From assembly GCA_903907905.1 (NCBI GenBank), contig CAIVPX010000030.1, positions 62,001 to 126,000 of the forward strand: a stretch of DNA of 64,000 nucleotides. Direction: 5' to 3'. The notes beneath the pieces are model-generated. The model ran no database searches, had not been told where the DNA came from, and was given only the letters and a program-made list of their open reading frames with translations. Shown in pieces: positions 1-8,539 of this stretch. Both the position numbers and the translations under genes were made by a program. The stretch's first letter is position 1; each line of letters starts with the position of its first letter. The stretch is from an uncultured bacterium (GTDB lineage: Bacteria; Pseudomonadota; Gammaproteobacteria; Burkholderiales; Burkholderiaceae_E).

Positions 1-1
1 C

Positions 2-103
2 GGCGTGTGCGTCAGCCGCAAGCGGCGCTATCAAACGCCGCCTACGAGCCTTATCCTGCAGTGCGCCGAGGTGCGCGGCATCGACGCCCTCAGAAAAGGC
101 TGA
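2..103 (+). CDS. C-terminal end of an unidentified protein (partial)
   Basis: An open frame enters from the left edge and ends at TGA 101-103, giving the last 33 residues of a protein. The tail is basic and ends in ALRKG. It lies only 4 bases before the GTG start of the type III chaperone gene, so the two are probably in one operon, and it may belong to the same secretion locus. The fragment is too short for me to assign a family. A chance open frame is also possible. Confidence 0.45.
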   Translation, partial: GVCVSRKRRYQTPPTSLILQCAEVRGIDALRKG

Positions 104-107
104 GCCC

Positions 108-569
108 GTGAACTCAGGCTCGAACGCGTTTGCGATGATCTCAGCCCTGGCCGACAGGCTGGGGCTGGGGCCTGTGGCTGCGGGCGAGGACGGTGTATCG
201 ATCTTCTCCTTTGAAGAGGTCGATGTACTGGTCGCTGCCGATGAAGAGGCGATCACGCTGTTCGCGCGTCTGGGCGAAGCGCCGTCGCAGGAGGACGCCG
301 GGTTTGCCGAGTCGCTGCTCTCGGCCAACCTCTTCTGGCGGGACACGGACGGTGCCACCCTCTCGCTCGAGCCCTTTTCCCGAATCGTGATCCTCGCGCG
401 CCGCCTGCCCGTCACAGCGCTTGCCTCGGAGCAAGCGCTCGAAGCCGCGCTGGAGCGTTTTGCGCAATCGGCGATCGACTGGACCCGCACGGTCGATCGT
501 TTGCGGCGCGGCGGGGCCGATGGCGTGTCAGCGCAACCGCCCCACCCGCCCAGTATTGACCGAGCCTGA
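108..569 (+). CDS. Type III secretion chaperone, CesT/Tir-chaperone-like
   Basis: Encodes a small acidic protein of 153 residues. Size, acidity and layout fit class I type III chaperones: an N-terminal helix (ISALADRLGLG), alternating strands (VSIFSFEEVDVLVAAD, ATLSLEPFSRIVILARRLP), and a C-terminal helix carrying DWTRTVDRL. These chaperones dimerise in the cytoplasm and bind the N-terminal region of a cognate effector. The next gene, 9 bases downstream, encodes a protease, a typical chaperone-effector pairing. The start is GTG 108 with AAAAGG about 9 bases upstream; an internal ATG at 135 is an alternative. The family call rests on overall pattern and context, because CesT sequences diverge strongly. 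Confidence 0.7.
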   Translation: MNSGSNAFAMISALADRLGLGPVAAGEDGVSIFSFEEVDVLVAADEEAITLFARLGEAPSQEDAGFAESLLSANLFWRDTDGATLSLEPFSRIVILARRLPVTALASEQALEAALERFAQSAIDWTRTVDRLRRGGADGVSAQPPHPPSIDRA

Positions 570-578
570 GCGATTACC

Positions 579-1898
579 GTGCCGATCGAATTCGCCAAGG
601 GTCTCTCGAGCCATGCCCGGGTGCAGGTCATGGCAGGTCCGGCCGTGGGTCAGGACGAGCCGGTCTTCACGCTTGCCAGACCCACCCTGGGGCAGCGCTT
701 TGGCCGGGCTTCGCTGAACGTGGTGTCGCACCTTTTTTGCTGGATTCCCGGCTTGAAATACACCAAGAACTGGCACAACCCGAGCGAGTGGCAAGCATTT
801 CGCAATGCCGTTATGGCGACTCACCAGCGCGACCTCCAACAGGGCACGCTCTCGCCCGGCGCGCTCGACACGATCTTCAGCACCTACAGCCCGCACAAGC
901 GCCTGACCCAGGCCAAGGCTGCCGCCATTCTCGAAGAGGTCAGGCGAGTACGAGGCGGCGCGCAGCTTCAGCCCCGTGCGCCGGGGCGTCTGAACGCGAG
1001 CCAGTTCGCTCCGTTTCGCGGCCTGCGCACGCTCTATGCTCGATGCGTGTCGGGTCGCCCCCCCGAGGCGCGGCAACTCCTGGCCAACCTCGGTGCGCGC
1101 GACGACGCCTCATCAGATGCGATCCGGGACGTGCTACGCCCCGGCCGAATGATCAGCAACCTGAGCATCTCGGCGGGGCAGCGGGCGCTTGCTCAACTGG
1201 CCAAGGACCGGGCGCATTTCGATTGGGTCGGGCGGGGCCTGGACAGCGCGCCGCTGGGCGCCAAGCTCAACATGCTGCAGGGTGAATCGGGCTTCAAGGA
1301 CGCGGTGACGCGACTGATGCAGGCAAGCCTGGCCGAGCCTGACAAGCCCGCCTTGCTGTCGATTCCCTTGCGGCTCGACCCCAGGGGAGTCGGACTCCAT
1401 GAGGCGCACGCTGTTGAGCTCGCGGTCGATTTTCGCGCGAAAAAACTGCTGTACCTTGACGCCAAAGGCATGTCGCTCGAGACCGCGAGCGATGTCTACG
1501 ACGCGGGCGACATGCGAGCGGCGCTCGAGGCCTTCGGGCTGCGCCTCTTTGGCCAAGACTGGTCACCGGACACCGGGATCGTGCAGATCACGCAGGCCAA
1601 GCAACAAGGAGCCAACGATTGCGGCGCCTTCACCCATGATTTCACCCGCCGCCTGATCGAGGGGCATTCGCTGGGTGATATCGAGCGCAGTTTCGATGCT
1701 GATGACCGCGCCGAACTGCGCCTGCGCATGGCCCGCGATATTGCTGCAACCGCGCCCCAGGCCGGCAATGCCGGGGACGGATCATCATCGGAGGCGCCCC
1801 AGACCGGATCGGATGGTGTCCTTGCTGCGGGGCGCGCGAGTGAATCCGACGGGGATGACTTTTTCGATCTCAAGCGTGAGGTATCGGGACCATCCTGA
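579..1898 (+). CDS. Probable type III effector, C48 (Ulp1-type) cysteine protease
   Basis: Encodes a 439-residue protein with no signal peptide. The C-terminal half carries the CE-clan C48 pattern: His277 (EAHAVEL), Asp294 (LYLDAKG), Gln342 and Cys348 (QQGANDCGAF). The His-Asp gap of 17 residues and the Gln six residues before the Cys match Ulp1-type SUMO/ubiquitin-like proteases. Bacterial C48 enzymes such as XopD, SseL and ElaD act in host cells. The N-terminal half (about 1-250) is unrecognised and may hold the secretion signal and chaperone-binding region. The gene follows a CesT-like chaperone by 9 bases, which supports an effector role. Start GTG 579 has only a weak ribosome site. Whether it cleaves SUMO, ubiquitin or another substrate cannot be told. 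Confidence 0.75.
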   Translation: MPIEFAKGLSSHARVQVMAGPAVGQDEPVFTLARPTLGQRFGRASLNVVSHLFCWIPGLKYTKNWHNPSEWQAFRNAVMATHQRDLQQGTLSPGALDTIFSTYSPHKRLTQAKAAAILEEVRRVRGGAQLQPRAPGRLNASQFAPFRGLRTLYARCVSGRPPEARQLLANLGARDDASSDAIRDVLRPGRMISNLSISAGQRALAQLAKDRAHFDWVGRGLDSAPLGAKLNMLQGESGFKDAVTRLMQASLAEPDKPALLSIPLRLDPRGVGLHEAHAVELAVDFRAKKLLYLDAKGMSLETASDVYDAGDMRAALEAFGLRLFGQDWSPDTGIVQITQAKQQGANDCGAFTHDFTRRLIEGHSLGDIERSFDADDRAELRLRMARDIAATAPQAGNAGDGSSSEAPQTGSDGVLAAGRASESDGDDFFDLKREVSGPS

Positions 1899-2087
1899 AA
1901 GTGTCCTGGCGACGTCCTGGTGCGCGTTCGCACTTTCGCCGACGCGGCATTGCTTGGTATACTCTCTGGTTCTCACGAATCCTTACTGTCCGCAGCTGTG
2001 CTTTGTTTCCCGATTGTTGCGGAGCGTACCCAAGGATCGGGAGAGTTGGCAGCCGCGTCAGGCGATGCCTGCAAGTCTGATCAAGAT

Positions 2088-2166
<79 letters not shown>

Positions 2167-2231
2167 AAGGTCACATGACAAGCCTGCCGTGGGGACAGGG
2201 CAAAGTCCGGGGCTACCCTGGCGCCAGGCCC

Positions 2232-3167
2232 TTAGTCGGTGTGTGCTCTGAGCACCTGCTCGGCCGCGATCCAGTCGAGCGACGCGAAGCCGACAGACTT
2301 GAACACCGTCACTTCGCCCTCGGTTTCCCGCCAGCGGTGCGCGCCTGAGCGGACCAGGCCGGCCAGGTCAGCGCGCAGGTCTTGAGTCGACATCCAGCCT
2401 TGCTGTAAGGCTTGAAGCACCTCGCCACCTTTTTCCAGCACGGCAGCTCGCTGATCCGCGAACACCCGCGCTCGTGCCATCAGGGCCGGCTCGGCTTCGG
2501 CCATCTTGGGGGTGAAGGCACCCATCAGACCCAGATGGGTGCCCGGCCTGACCCAGTCGCTTGGGATGAAGGCCTGGGTGGCGGTAGTCGCCGCAGCCAC
2601 GATATCGGCTTGGGCCAACGCCTGCTGCAGATCGGCGCAGGCCTGAGCTTTCAAACCGAGTGCACCCATGGCCTGGGCAGCGGCTTGTGCCTTGTGCGCC
2701 GAGCGCCCCCAGACGGTGATCTGCTCCAGAGGCAGAACGCTGGCGTGGGCTTGGGCTAATGGCAGGCTGAGGGCGCCGGTGCCCAGGATAGTCAGTTGCC
2801 GACTGTCGGAGCGCGCCAGCAGGCGTGCCGCCAGCGCCGCACATGCGGCGGTGCGCCTGAGTGTCAGCTCGGTGCCGTCGAGTACCGCCACCGGCCGGCC
2901 ATCGCTGCACGACAGCAGTACATACACCCCCGAGACCGCCGACAGGCCCAGGGCATTGTTGCCCGGCCACACCGATACCAGCTTGACGCCCATCAGGCGG
3001 TGCGGCTTCCAGGCGGGCATGATTAATACTGTGCTGTCGTCCCCGTTGGGCTCGAAGTGGCTGCGTGCTGGCGTCTCGATGGGATCCTTTAGCCCGGCGG
3101 CCAATGCGTCGACCAGCAGCGGGTAGGGCAAGGCTCGTGCGACGGCGGTCTGGTCAAAGAACTGCAT
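2232..3167 (-). CDS. Ornithine cyclodeaminase / mu-crystallin family reductase
   Basis: Encodes 311 residues from the ATG at 3167 (MQFFDQTAV). An N-terminal substrate domain precedes a Rossmann fold with ILGTGALSLPLAQAH. The family includes ornithine and alanine dehydrogenases and ketimine reductases that reduce cyclic imines such as 1-piperideine-2-carboxylate. Next to an AmaB-like dehydrogenase and a FAD amine oxidase, a ketimine reductase role producing L-pipecolate is the best guess. It could instead be ornithine cyclodeaminase or an opine-type reductase. It follows the XRE-cupin gene by 19 bases and is probably co-transcribed with it. A longer reading frame reaches back into that gene, but its extra N-terminus does not look like the family. 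Confidence 0.8.
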   Translation of the reverse strand: MQFFDQTAVARALPYPLLVDALAAGLKDPIETPARSHFEPNGDDSTVLIMPAWKPHRLMGVKLVSVWPGNNALGLSAVSGVYVLLSCSDGRPVAVLDGTELTLRRTAACAALAARLLARSDSRQLTILGTGALSLPLAQAHASVLPLEQITVWGRSAHKAQAAAQAMGALGLKAQACADLQQALAQADIVAAATTATQAFIPSDWVRPGTHLGLMGAFTPKMAEAEPALMARARVFADQRAAVLEKGGEVLQALQQGWMSTQDLRADLAGLVRSGAHRWRETEGEVTVFKSVGFASLDWIAAEQVLRAHTD

Positions 3168-3186
3168 GGAGGGCAGGCCCGGCGAA

Positions 3187-3786
3187 TCAGTGGGCGGCGA
3201 GCGCTGAGGCCCGCTTGGTGGTGACCCACAGCACATGCGCATCGTCCTTGCTGACGCTGATCAGCCGATGTCCCATGCGGCTGTCCAGATAGGCGCAGTC
3301 GCCGGGCCTGAGTTGCACCGGCTCATAGAACTCGGCGAACATCTGCACCCGGCCTTTGAGGACGAACACCAGTTCCTCGCCCTCGTGGCGGCTCCAGTCC
3401 GAAAAATCTTCGAAGCGGCGCGCCAGCACCACGCTGTGAAAGGGCGTCATCCGCTTGTGCGAGAGGTCGCTGCACAGCAGCGCATGACGGTAGGTGTTCA
3501 CATCAAGGGGCTGCCCCTGGCCCGCGCGAGTGATGCTGCGCCTGCCGCTGCCTTCGGACGCTGGCGGCGAAAACAGAGCGCTGATATCGATCGAAAAGCC
3601 ACGGGCCAGCTTGATCAGGGCGTCGTAGGTGGGCGACATCTGCCCGTTCTCGATCTTCGAGAGCGTGGAGCGCGCCAGACCGGTGGCCCGGGAGGCGGCC
3701 TCAAGCGTCCAGTGCCTTTGGGCCCGCAGGCTGCGCACACGCGGGCCGAGCAGCGCCTGGCTGACGGGAGAGGAGGGAGCATCCAT
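3187..3786 (-). CDS. XRE-type HTH regulator with C-terminal cupin domain
   Basis: Encodes 199 residues. Positions about 12-68 form an XRE helix-turn-helix (LGPRVRSLRAQRHWTLEAAS, LARSTLSKIENGQMSPT). Positions about 120-190 form a cupin barrel (HEGEELVFVLKGRV, LRPGDCAYLDSRMGHRL). Proteins of this build are usually local repressors of amino acid or amine catabolic genes, with the cupin sensing a small ligand. It lies between the aldehyde dehydrogenase and the mu-crystallin-type gene on the same strand, so it probably controls the lysine/pipecolate module, including the AT-rich divergent promoter at 5345-5447. Confidence 0.88.
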   Translation of the reverse strand: MDAPSSPVSQALLGPRVRSLRAQRHWTLEAASRATGLARSTLSKIENGQMSPTYDALIKLARGFSIDISALFSPPASEGSGRRSITRAGQGQPLDVNTYRHALLCSDLSHKRMTPFHSVVLARRFEDFSDWSRHEGEELVFVLKGRVQMFAEFYEPVQLRPGDCAYLDSRMGHRLISVSKDDAHVLWVTTKRASALAAH

Positions 3787-3817
3787 CGTGCGCGGTCTAG
3801 CTGTAGTGCGTCCTGAT

Positions 3818-5344
3818 TTAGGTGTCGAACTTCACGCCCTGAGCCAGCGGCAGTTCGGTCGAATAGTTGATGGTGTTGGTGGCACGGCGCATGTAGGCGC
3901 GCCAGGCGTCCGACCCCGATTCACGGCCCCCTCCGGTGTCCTTCTCGCCCCCGAAGGCGCCCCCAATCTCGGCGCCGGAGGTGCCGATGTTCACATTAGC
4001 AATTCCGCAGTCCGAACCGTTGGTCGACAGGAAGCGCTCGGCCTCTCTCAGGTTCAGGGTGAAGATGGCCGAGGACAAGCCGTGCGAGACCGCGTTGTGC
4101 AGGTCGATGGCCTGCTCCAGTTCGGAGTAGCCCATCACATAGAGGATGGGCGAAAATGTTTCCTGGCAGACCACCTCGGTTTGTGCCGGCATCTCCACCA
4201 GCGCAGGCTCGACGTAGTAGGCATGCGGGTATTCCTTCTCCAGGACCCGCCGGCCGCCGTGTACCTGGCCGCCCTGGGCCTGGGCCCGTGCCAGCGCAGC
4301 CTGCATCGCGTTGAAGCTGGACTCGTCGATCAGCGGCCCGACCAAGGTGGCAGGCGCCAGGGGCGTGCCGATTGGCAAACCTGCGTAGGCCTTTTTCAGC
4401 CTGGCCAGGAGCGCATCGCGCACGCTCTGATGCACGATCAGGCGCCGCGTGCTGGTGCAGCGCTGACCCGCAGTGCCGACGGCAGAAAATACGATGGCCC
4501 GCGCGGCCATGTCCAGATCCGCCGAAGGGGCAACGATGACAGCGTTGTTGCCACCAAGCTCGAGCAGACTGCGCCCAAAACGCCGGGCCACTCGGGGGCC
4601 CACCTCGCGGCCCATCCGGGTACTACCGGTGGCCGACACCAGCGCCACCCGAGGGTGATCCACCAGTGCCTCGCCGACCTCGCGCGCACCGACCAGGACC
4701 TGCGACAAACCCGGTGGCACCTGACCGCCCTGCGCCACGAAGCGTGCAAGCGCCCGGTCGAACAAAGCCTGCACGGCCAGGGCGCTCAGCGGTGTTTTTT
4801 CCGACGGCTTCCAGATCACGCTGTTGCCGCAAACGATGGCCAGGGCCGCGTTCCAGGACCACACCGCCACCGGAAAATTGAACGCACTGATCACGCCCAC
4901 CACGCCCAACGGATGCCAAGTTTCCATCATTCTGTGGCCAGGGCGTTCGCTGGCGATGGTCAGCCCATGCTGCTGGCGCGACAAACCGACTGCGAAATCG
5001 CAGATGTCGATCATCTCCTGCACTTCGCCCAGCCCTTCGGATTGGATCTTGCCGGCTTCGAGCGTGACTAACTGCCCCAGCTCTGATTTGGCCGCGCGCA
5101 ACTGCTCGCCCAGCAGCCTGATCAATTCGCCGCGTACCGGCGCAGGTACCTGCCGCCAGGCCAGGAAGGCCTGGTGCGCCTGCGCCACCGCAGCGGCCAC
5201 CTCGGCGGCAGTGCTGGGCCTAAGGCTGGCCAAGGCTGAGCCGTCGATGGGCGAATGTACCCGCAGGTCTGCGCCGGCGAACTGATCTTGGTTCAGTCCC
5301 AGCGATTGGAGCAGGCGGGAAAGGGCGGCTTGAACCTGAGGCAC
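3818..5344 (-). CDS. amaB: Aldehyde dehydrogenase, ALDH7-like (piperideine-6-carboxylate / aminoadipate-semialdehyde dehydrogenase)
   Basis: Encodes 508 residues, full length for the superfamily. The NAD-binding region includes FNFPVAVWSWN and WKPSEKTPLSA; the catalytic Glu262 lies in LLELGGNNAV and Cys296 in GTAGQRCTSTRR. The LELGGNN and AGQRCTSTRRL motifs match the antiquitin (ALDH7) branch, whose bacterial members (AmaB, Pcd) oxidise 2-aminoadipate 6-semialdehyde to 2-aminoadipate in lysine breakdown. The divergent FAD oxidase and nearby mu-crystallin-type reductase fit an L-pipecolate route. Another semialdehyde substrate is possible, but the subfamily call is fairly secure. Confidence 0.85.
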   Translation of the reverse strand: MPQVQAALSRLLQSLGLNQDQFAGADLRVHSPIDGSALASLRPSTAAEVAAAVAQAHQAFLAWRQVPAPVRGELIRLLGEQLRAAKSELGQLVTLEAGKIQSEGLGEVQEMIDICDFAVGLSRQQHGLTIASERPGHRMMETWHPLGVVGVISAFNFPVAVWSWNAALAIVCGNSVIWKPSEKTPLSALAVQALFDRALARFVAQGGQVPPGLSQVLVGAREVGEALVDHPRVALVSATGSTRMGREVGPRVARRFGRSLLELGGNNAVIVAPSADLDMAARAIVFSAVGTAGQRCTSTRRLIVHQSVRDALLARLKKAYAGLPIGTPLAPATLVGPLIDESSFNAMQAALARAQAQGGQVHGGRRVLEKEYPHAYYVEPALVEMPAQTEVVCQETFSPILYVMGYSELEQAIDLHNAVSHGLSSAIFTLNLREAERFLSTNGSDCGIANVNIGTSGAEIGGAFGGEKDTGGGRESGSDAWRAYMRRATNTINYSTELPLAQGVKFDT

Positions 5345-5447
5345 AGCGCGACTCCCAGAAATATCGAACGTGAAGAAGTTTCCGATTATCTATCAAAATT
5401 TCTTATCGTGTATATTGGATTCATACCGGGATTAAATCTTGCTGCAC
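5345..5447. promoter_or_regulatory. Divergent promoter region between the amaB-like gene and the FAD oxidase
   Basis: This 103-base gap is much richer in A and T than its surroundings, especially about 5372-5440, which contains TTTCCGATTATC and TTTCTTATCGTGTA. It must drive both the aldehyde dehydrogenase operon and the FAD oxidase. The XRE-cupin protein is the obvious candidate regulator. I cannot assign exact -35 and -10 boxes. Confidence 0.5.
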
Positions 5448-6623
5448 ATGAAAACCATCGACGTCGTCATCGCGGGAGGCGCAGCCATCGGAAGTGCGGC
5501 GGCGTATTTCCTGGCTGCGCAGCCCGACTTCCAGGGCCGAATACTGGTGCTGGAGCAGGATTTTTCGTATCAGAAATCGGCCACCGCCCTGTCGGCTGCG
5601 TCGATCCGGCATCAGTTTTCTACCCCTGAGAACATCCGCCTGTCTCAGTTCGGGACCCATTTCATCAAGCACATGATCGAAGATCTTGCCGTAGACGGCG
5701 AGGTTCCCGACCTGGGCTTTCACGAGCACGGTTACCTGTTCCTGGCTACGGCTGCCGGGCTCGATCTTCTCAGGCGCAATCACAGCATCCAAAGGGCGGA
5801 GCAGGTCGACGTGGGCTTGTTGACGCCCGCGCAGATCCGGCATCGCTGTCCTTGGATGCAGGTCGACGATCTTGCGGGTGGCTCCCTTGGTCACTCGGGC
5901 GAGGGCTGGCTTGATGCCTATGCCCTGATGCGTGCCTTGCGGCGCAAGGCAATTGCGCTGGGCGTGCAGTACCGCCAGGCCAGGGTGCAGCAGTTCAACC
6001 GGCAAGGCGCTCGTATCGGGTCGGTGACGTTGGAAGATGGCAGCACCGTGCAGTGCGGCTGGGTTATCAACGCCGCTGGCACTGGCGCCACCGCACTGGC
6101 CCGTAGCGCAGGCATCGCACTGCCGGTCGAGGCGCGCAAGCGCAGCGTGTTTTACTTCACCAGCAGCGCCAGTCTGGTGGGCTGCCCCATGGTGATCGAT
6201 CCGTCGGGCGCCTACTTCCGGCCCGAAGGCGAGGGCTTCATTTGCGGCATCGCACCGCCCCCCGAACAGGACCTGCCCTGCGACGATTTCGAGGTGCAGC
6301 ATCGACTGTTTGAAGAGGTGCTCTGGCCCATCCTGGCCGCTCGGGTGCCAGATCTGGAGGCGCTGAGGGTGCGGCGCAGTTGGGCTGGGCACTACGACAT
6401 GAACACCCTCGACCACAACCTGATCGTGGGTGCTCACCCCGAGGTGAGCAATCTGTTGTTCGCCAACGGCCTGAGCGGCCACGGCATGCAGCAGGCCCCG
6501 GCCATCGGCCGGGCCCTGTCTGAGTTGGTGAGCTATGGCGAGTTCCGCACCCTGGACCTGAGGGCCATGGGTTGGCAGCGGGTGCTCAGTGGTCAGCCCC
6601 TGCGTGAGATCAACATCGTCTAG
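5448..6623 (+). CDS. FAD-dependent oxidoreductase (DAO family), possible L-pipecolate oxidase
   Basis: Encodes 391 residues from ATG 5448 (MKTIDVVIAGGAAIGSAAAY); a TTG at 5439 would add three residues. The N-terminus is a Rossmann FAD site with a GGAAIGS variant. The body resembles DAO-family oxidases of secondary amines (SAASIRHQFSTPENIRLSQ, EGWLDAYALMRALRR, NAAGTGATALA), with a C-terminal FAD segment FANGLSGHGMQQAPAIGRAL. AmaA-type enzymes of this family oxidise L-pipecolate to piperideine-6-carboxylate, the precursor of the AmaB substrate, and the divergent amaB-like gene supports that reading. Sarcosine, proline or another N-alkyl amino acid remains possible. Confidence 0.78.
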   Translation: MKTIDVVIAGGAAIGSAAAYFLAAQPDFQGRILVLEQDFSYQKSATALSAASIRHQFSTPENIRLSQFGTHFIKHMIEDLAVDGEVPDLGFHEHGYLFLATAAGLDLLRRNHSIQRAEQVDVGLLTPAQIRHRCPWMQVDDLAGGSLGHSGEGWLDAYALMRALRRKAIALGVQYRQARVQQFNRQGARIGSVTLEDGSTVQCGWVINAAGTGATALARSAGIALPVEARKRSVFYFTSSASLVGCPMVIDPSGAYFRPEGEGFICGIAPPPEQDLPCDDFEVQHRLFEEVLWPILAARVPDLEALRVRRSWAGHYDMNTLDHNLIVGAHPEVSNLLFANGLSGHGMQQAPAIGRALSELVSYGEFRTLDLRAMGWQRVLSGQPLREINIV

Positions 6624-6906
6624 GGCGTGCACGCCCTGGCGGGGCCCGGGCGATGTGGCTCGGATGACCTGCCCAAGCGACCTTTGCAACGTGGACGAGC
6701 AGCATGGGGTCGCATCGGTCACGGCACCGACTTCCACGCTCCATGGCGCCGCACGCCGTCCTTCCTGGCGTCACACATCCGAGGTGGCAATAGGTTCCAT
6801 CCCAAGGTTCGCGCGTCGCGCTTCGAGCCGCGACCTGTCGAAGGCTACCCGGTACCTGGGCCAGCTTGCCGCGCTTTTCCCAAAGGCCAAATCGAGGGGC
6901 ATAGCC

Positions 6907-7638
6907 ATGTCCGGCGAAATGGGTGTCTGGCCATTCACGATCTCGAATAACGAGCACGTCCGAAACGAGGAAAAGAGGCTGGCGGGGCTCGATGCTCAGC
7001 TGCTGTGATCACTGCTCGCAAGGATGGGGTACGAGCTGCAACTTGAGCCGATGGACTGGAGCCGCCAGCAGCAGGAGCTTCAACAGGGGCGCCGAGACAT
7101 TGCCTGGGGTGCGTTTCGCAACGCCGAGCGTGAGCGCTACGCCTATTTTTCGGCTCCCTATCGAACTGAGCGGGTTGTGTTTTACATGCGTGCCGAAGAT
7201 CGGCACCGGTTCGAGTTCAGTGGCGTCGACGAGCTGATTCGAACCCTCGAGTCCGCTCGCTAACGCCTCGGCGTCACGGGTGGGTATTTCTATGGCGAAG
7301 CGCTCATGCGCTACAGCGACGATCCGCGCAACCCGGGCCGGATCGTGCGCAGCCGCAATGACCTCGAGAATTTCAATAACCTGCTCGAAGGCAGGATCGA
7401 CGCCTTTCCGGTCGATGAGCTGGTCGGTGCGACGCTGGCCTGGCGGCATGGCTGGAAGGGCCGCGTACTTGTCTCCTCGAATTCTGTCTTCGAGGCCCCG
7501 ATTCACGTGATGTTCAGCCAGCAAACGAGTACGCCCGCCCTGGTTGAGCAGTTCAAGCAGAGCCTTGCGAAGATGAGCGACGATGGCGAATACAGCCGGG
7601 TGATACGCGACTACCTTCTGCCGGTTCTGCTCGGGTAA
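6907..7638 (+). pseudogene. Decayed periplasmic amino-acid-binding domain (SBP family 3)
   Basis: One frame reads as a family 3 solute-binding domain broken by stops. The pieces are WPFTISNNEHVRNEEKRLAGLDAQLL, then TGA at 7006; SLLARMGYELQLEPMDW with IAWGAFRNAERERYAYFSAPY, then TAA at 7261; and RLGVTGGYFYGEAL with LLEGRIDAFPVDELV, ending at TAA 7636. Homology runs straight through both internal stops with no frame change, so point mutations rather than indels inactivated it. No signal peptide is visible; the start at ATG 6907 is nominal. The bases between the upstream oxidase gene and this start (6624-6906) hold nothing I recognise. The frame continues into the TRIC domain downstream. Confidence 0.8.
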
Positions 7639-7707
7639 ACGGTGGGGTAACTCTGGTTCCTGATCATCGATATCATCGGAACGATTGCGTTCGCCATATC
7701 GGGCGTC

Positions 7708-8340
7708 TTGCTGGCGCGCGAGGGCCGGTACAGCGTGCTCGGCGCACTGGTGCTGGCGCTACTGCCTTCGATCGGCGGCGGTCTGATGCGCGATGTCCTG
7801 ATCAACCGTGATGTCGTGTCTGCTGCCGAATTTCCGATTTACTTCGGCTCCGTCTGCGCGACGGTACTGTTTTTCTACCTGTTCTTTCACGTCGAAGAGT
7901 GGTTTCCTCGCCTCAGACAATTCCTGGCGGCCTGCGGCCTGACCGTTGCAAAACGCAGTTCGATGAGGGGGGTGGTCGAGTTCTTCGATGCCCTCGGACT
8001 GTCGACCTGTACGGTCATCGGCGTCTTGGTCGCCGTCGAGACGCGAGTGCAGCCCTTGTGGTTATGGGGCCCCATTCTGGCGGCCATGACCGGCGCGGGC
8101 GGCGCCATCTTGCGCGACGTGATTCGAGCTGATGCCAATAACCCGGGACTCAAGGATTCGTTTTATGCGGAGGTCTCGCTCATCTGGGGGCTGATCCTGT
8201 CGCTGTCTCTGGACTGGTACTCGCTGCGTTCCCAATACGACCCGGTACATCTGACCGCGGCGGTCGTGGCGGTGATGCTCGGCGGTCTGGCCACCCGGCT
8301 CGCGGTGGTCTATTTCAACATGCGAAGCCCGCAGTACTGA
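7708..8340 (+). CDS. TRIC/YadS-family channel domain, probably without an intact start
   Basis: Encodes a membrane protein with two copies of the TRIC (UPF0126) unit, each with the signature glycine-rich turn followed by RD (IGGGLMRDVLI and AGGAILRDVIRA), and about seven hydrophobic segments. Family homology begins earlier, at 7651 (LWFLIIDIIGTIAFAISG), but codons 7651-7707 contain no ATG, GTG or TTG and are preceded by TAA 7648. The first usable start, TTG 7708, would remove most of helix 1. It shares the frame of the upstream binding-protein remnant, so it is probably the C-terminal half of a broken fusion gene. An intact TRIC homologue lies at 16826. Confidence 0.65.
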   Translation: MLAREGRYSVLGALVLALLPSIGGGLMRDVLINRDVVSAAEFPIYFGSVCATVLFFYLFFHVEEWFPRLRQFLAACGLTVAKRSSMRGVVEFFDALGLSTCTVIGVLVAVETRVQPLWLWGPILAAMTGAGGAILRDVIRADANNPGLKDSFYAEVSLIWGLILSLSLDWYSLRSQYDPVHLTAAVVAVMLGGLATRLAVVYFNMRSPQY

Positions 8341-8539
8341 CGCGGCCGTGATCGCCCCGATTGATCGATCGATACGTGGCCGGCTCCCCACGCTTCGCCG
8401 GATCCCGGCTGCCTTGATGCTTGAAACTTCGACTGCAAGGGTTTGGGCGAGATCGTGACCTACCCGGGCTGGTGCGCCGCCGCTGATTGCCCGCGGGTCG
8501 GGTTCATTTGGGGCGGCGCTTTTTACCGGACGCCCGACG

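Noticed and set aside
3629-5071. 480-residue plus-strand frame opposite the aldehyde dehydrogenase
   Set aside because: It is antisense to the XRE-cupin and ALDH genes, both with clear motifs; the translated text has no family features.
6624-6906. Possible gene or signal peptide upstream of the SBP remnant
   Set aside because: Frames here have no recognisable hydrophobic leader or domain; I treat it as non-coding or decayed sequence.
8341-8539. Terminator between the TRIC domain and the sulfatase
   Set aside because: GGCGGCGCTTTTT at about 8511-8523 has a T-run, but I found no convincing stem before it.
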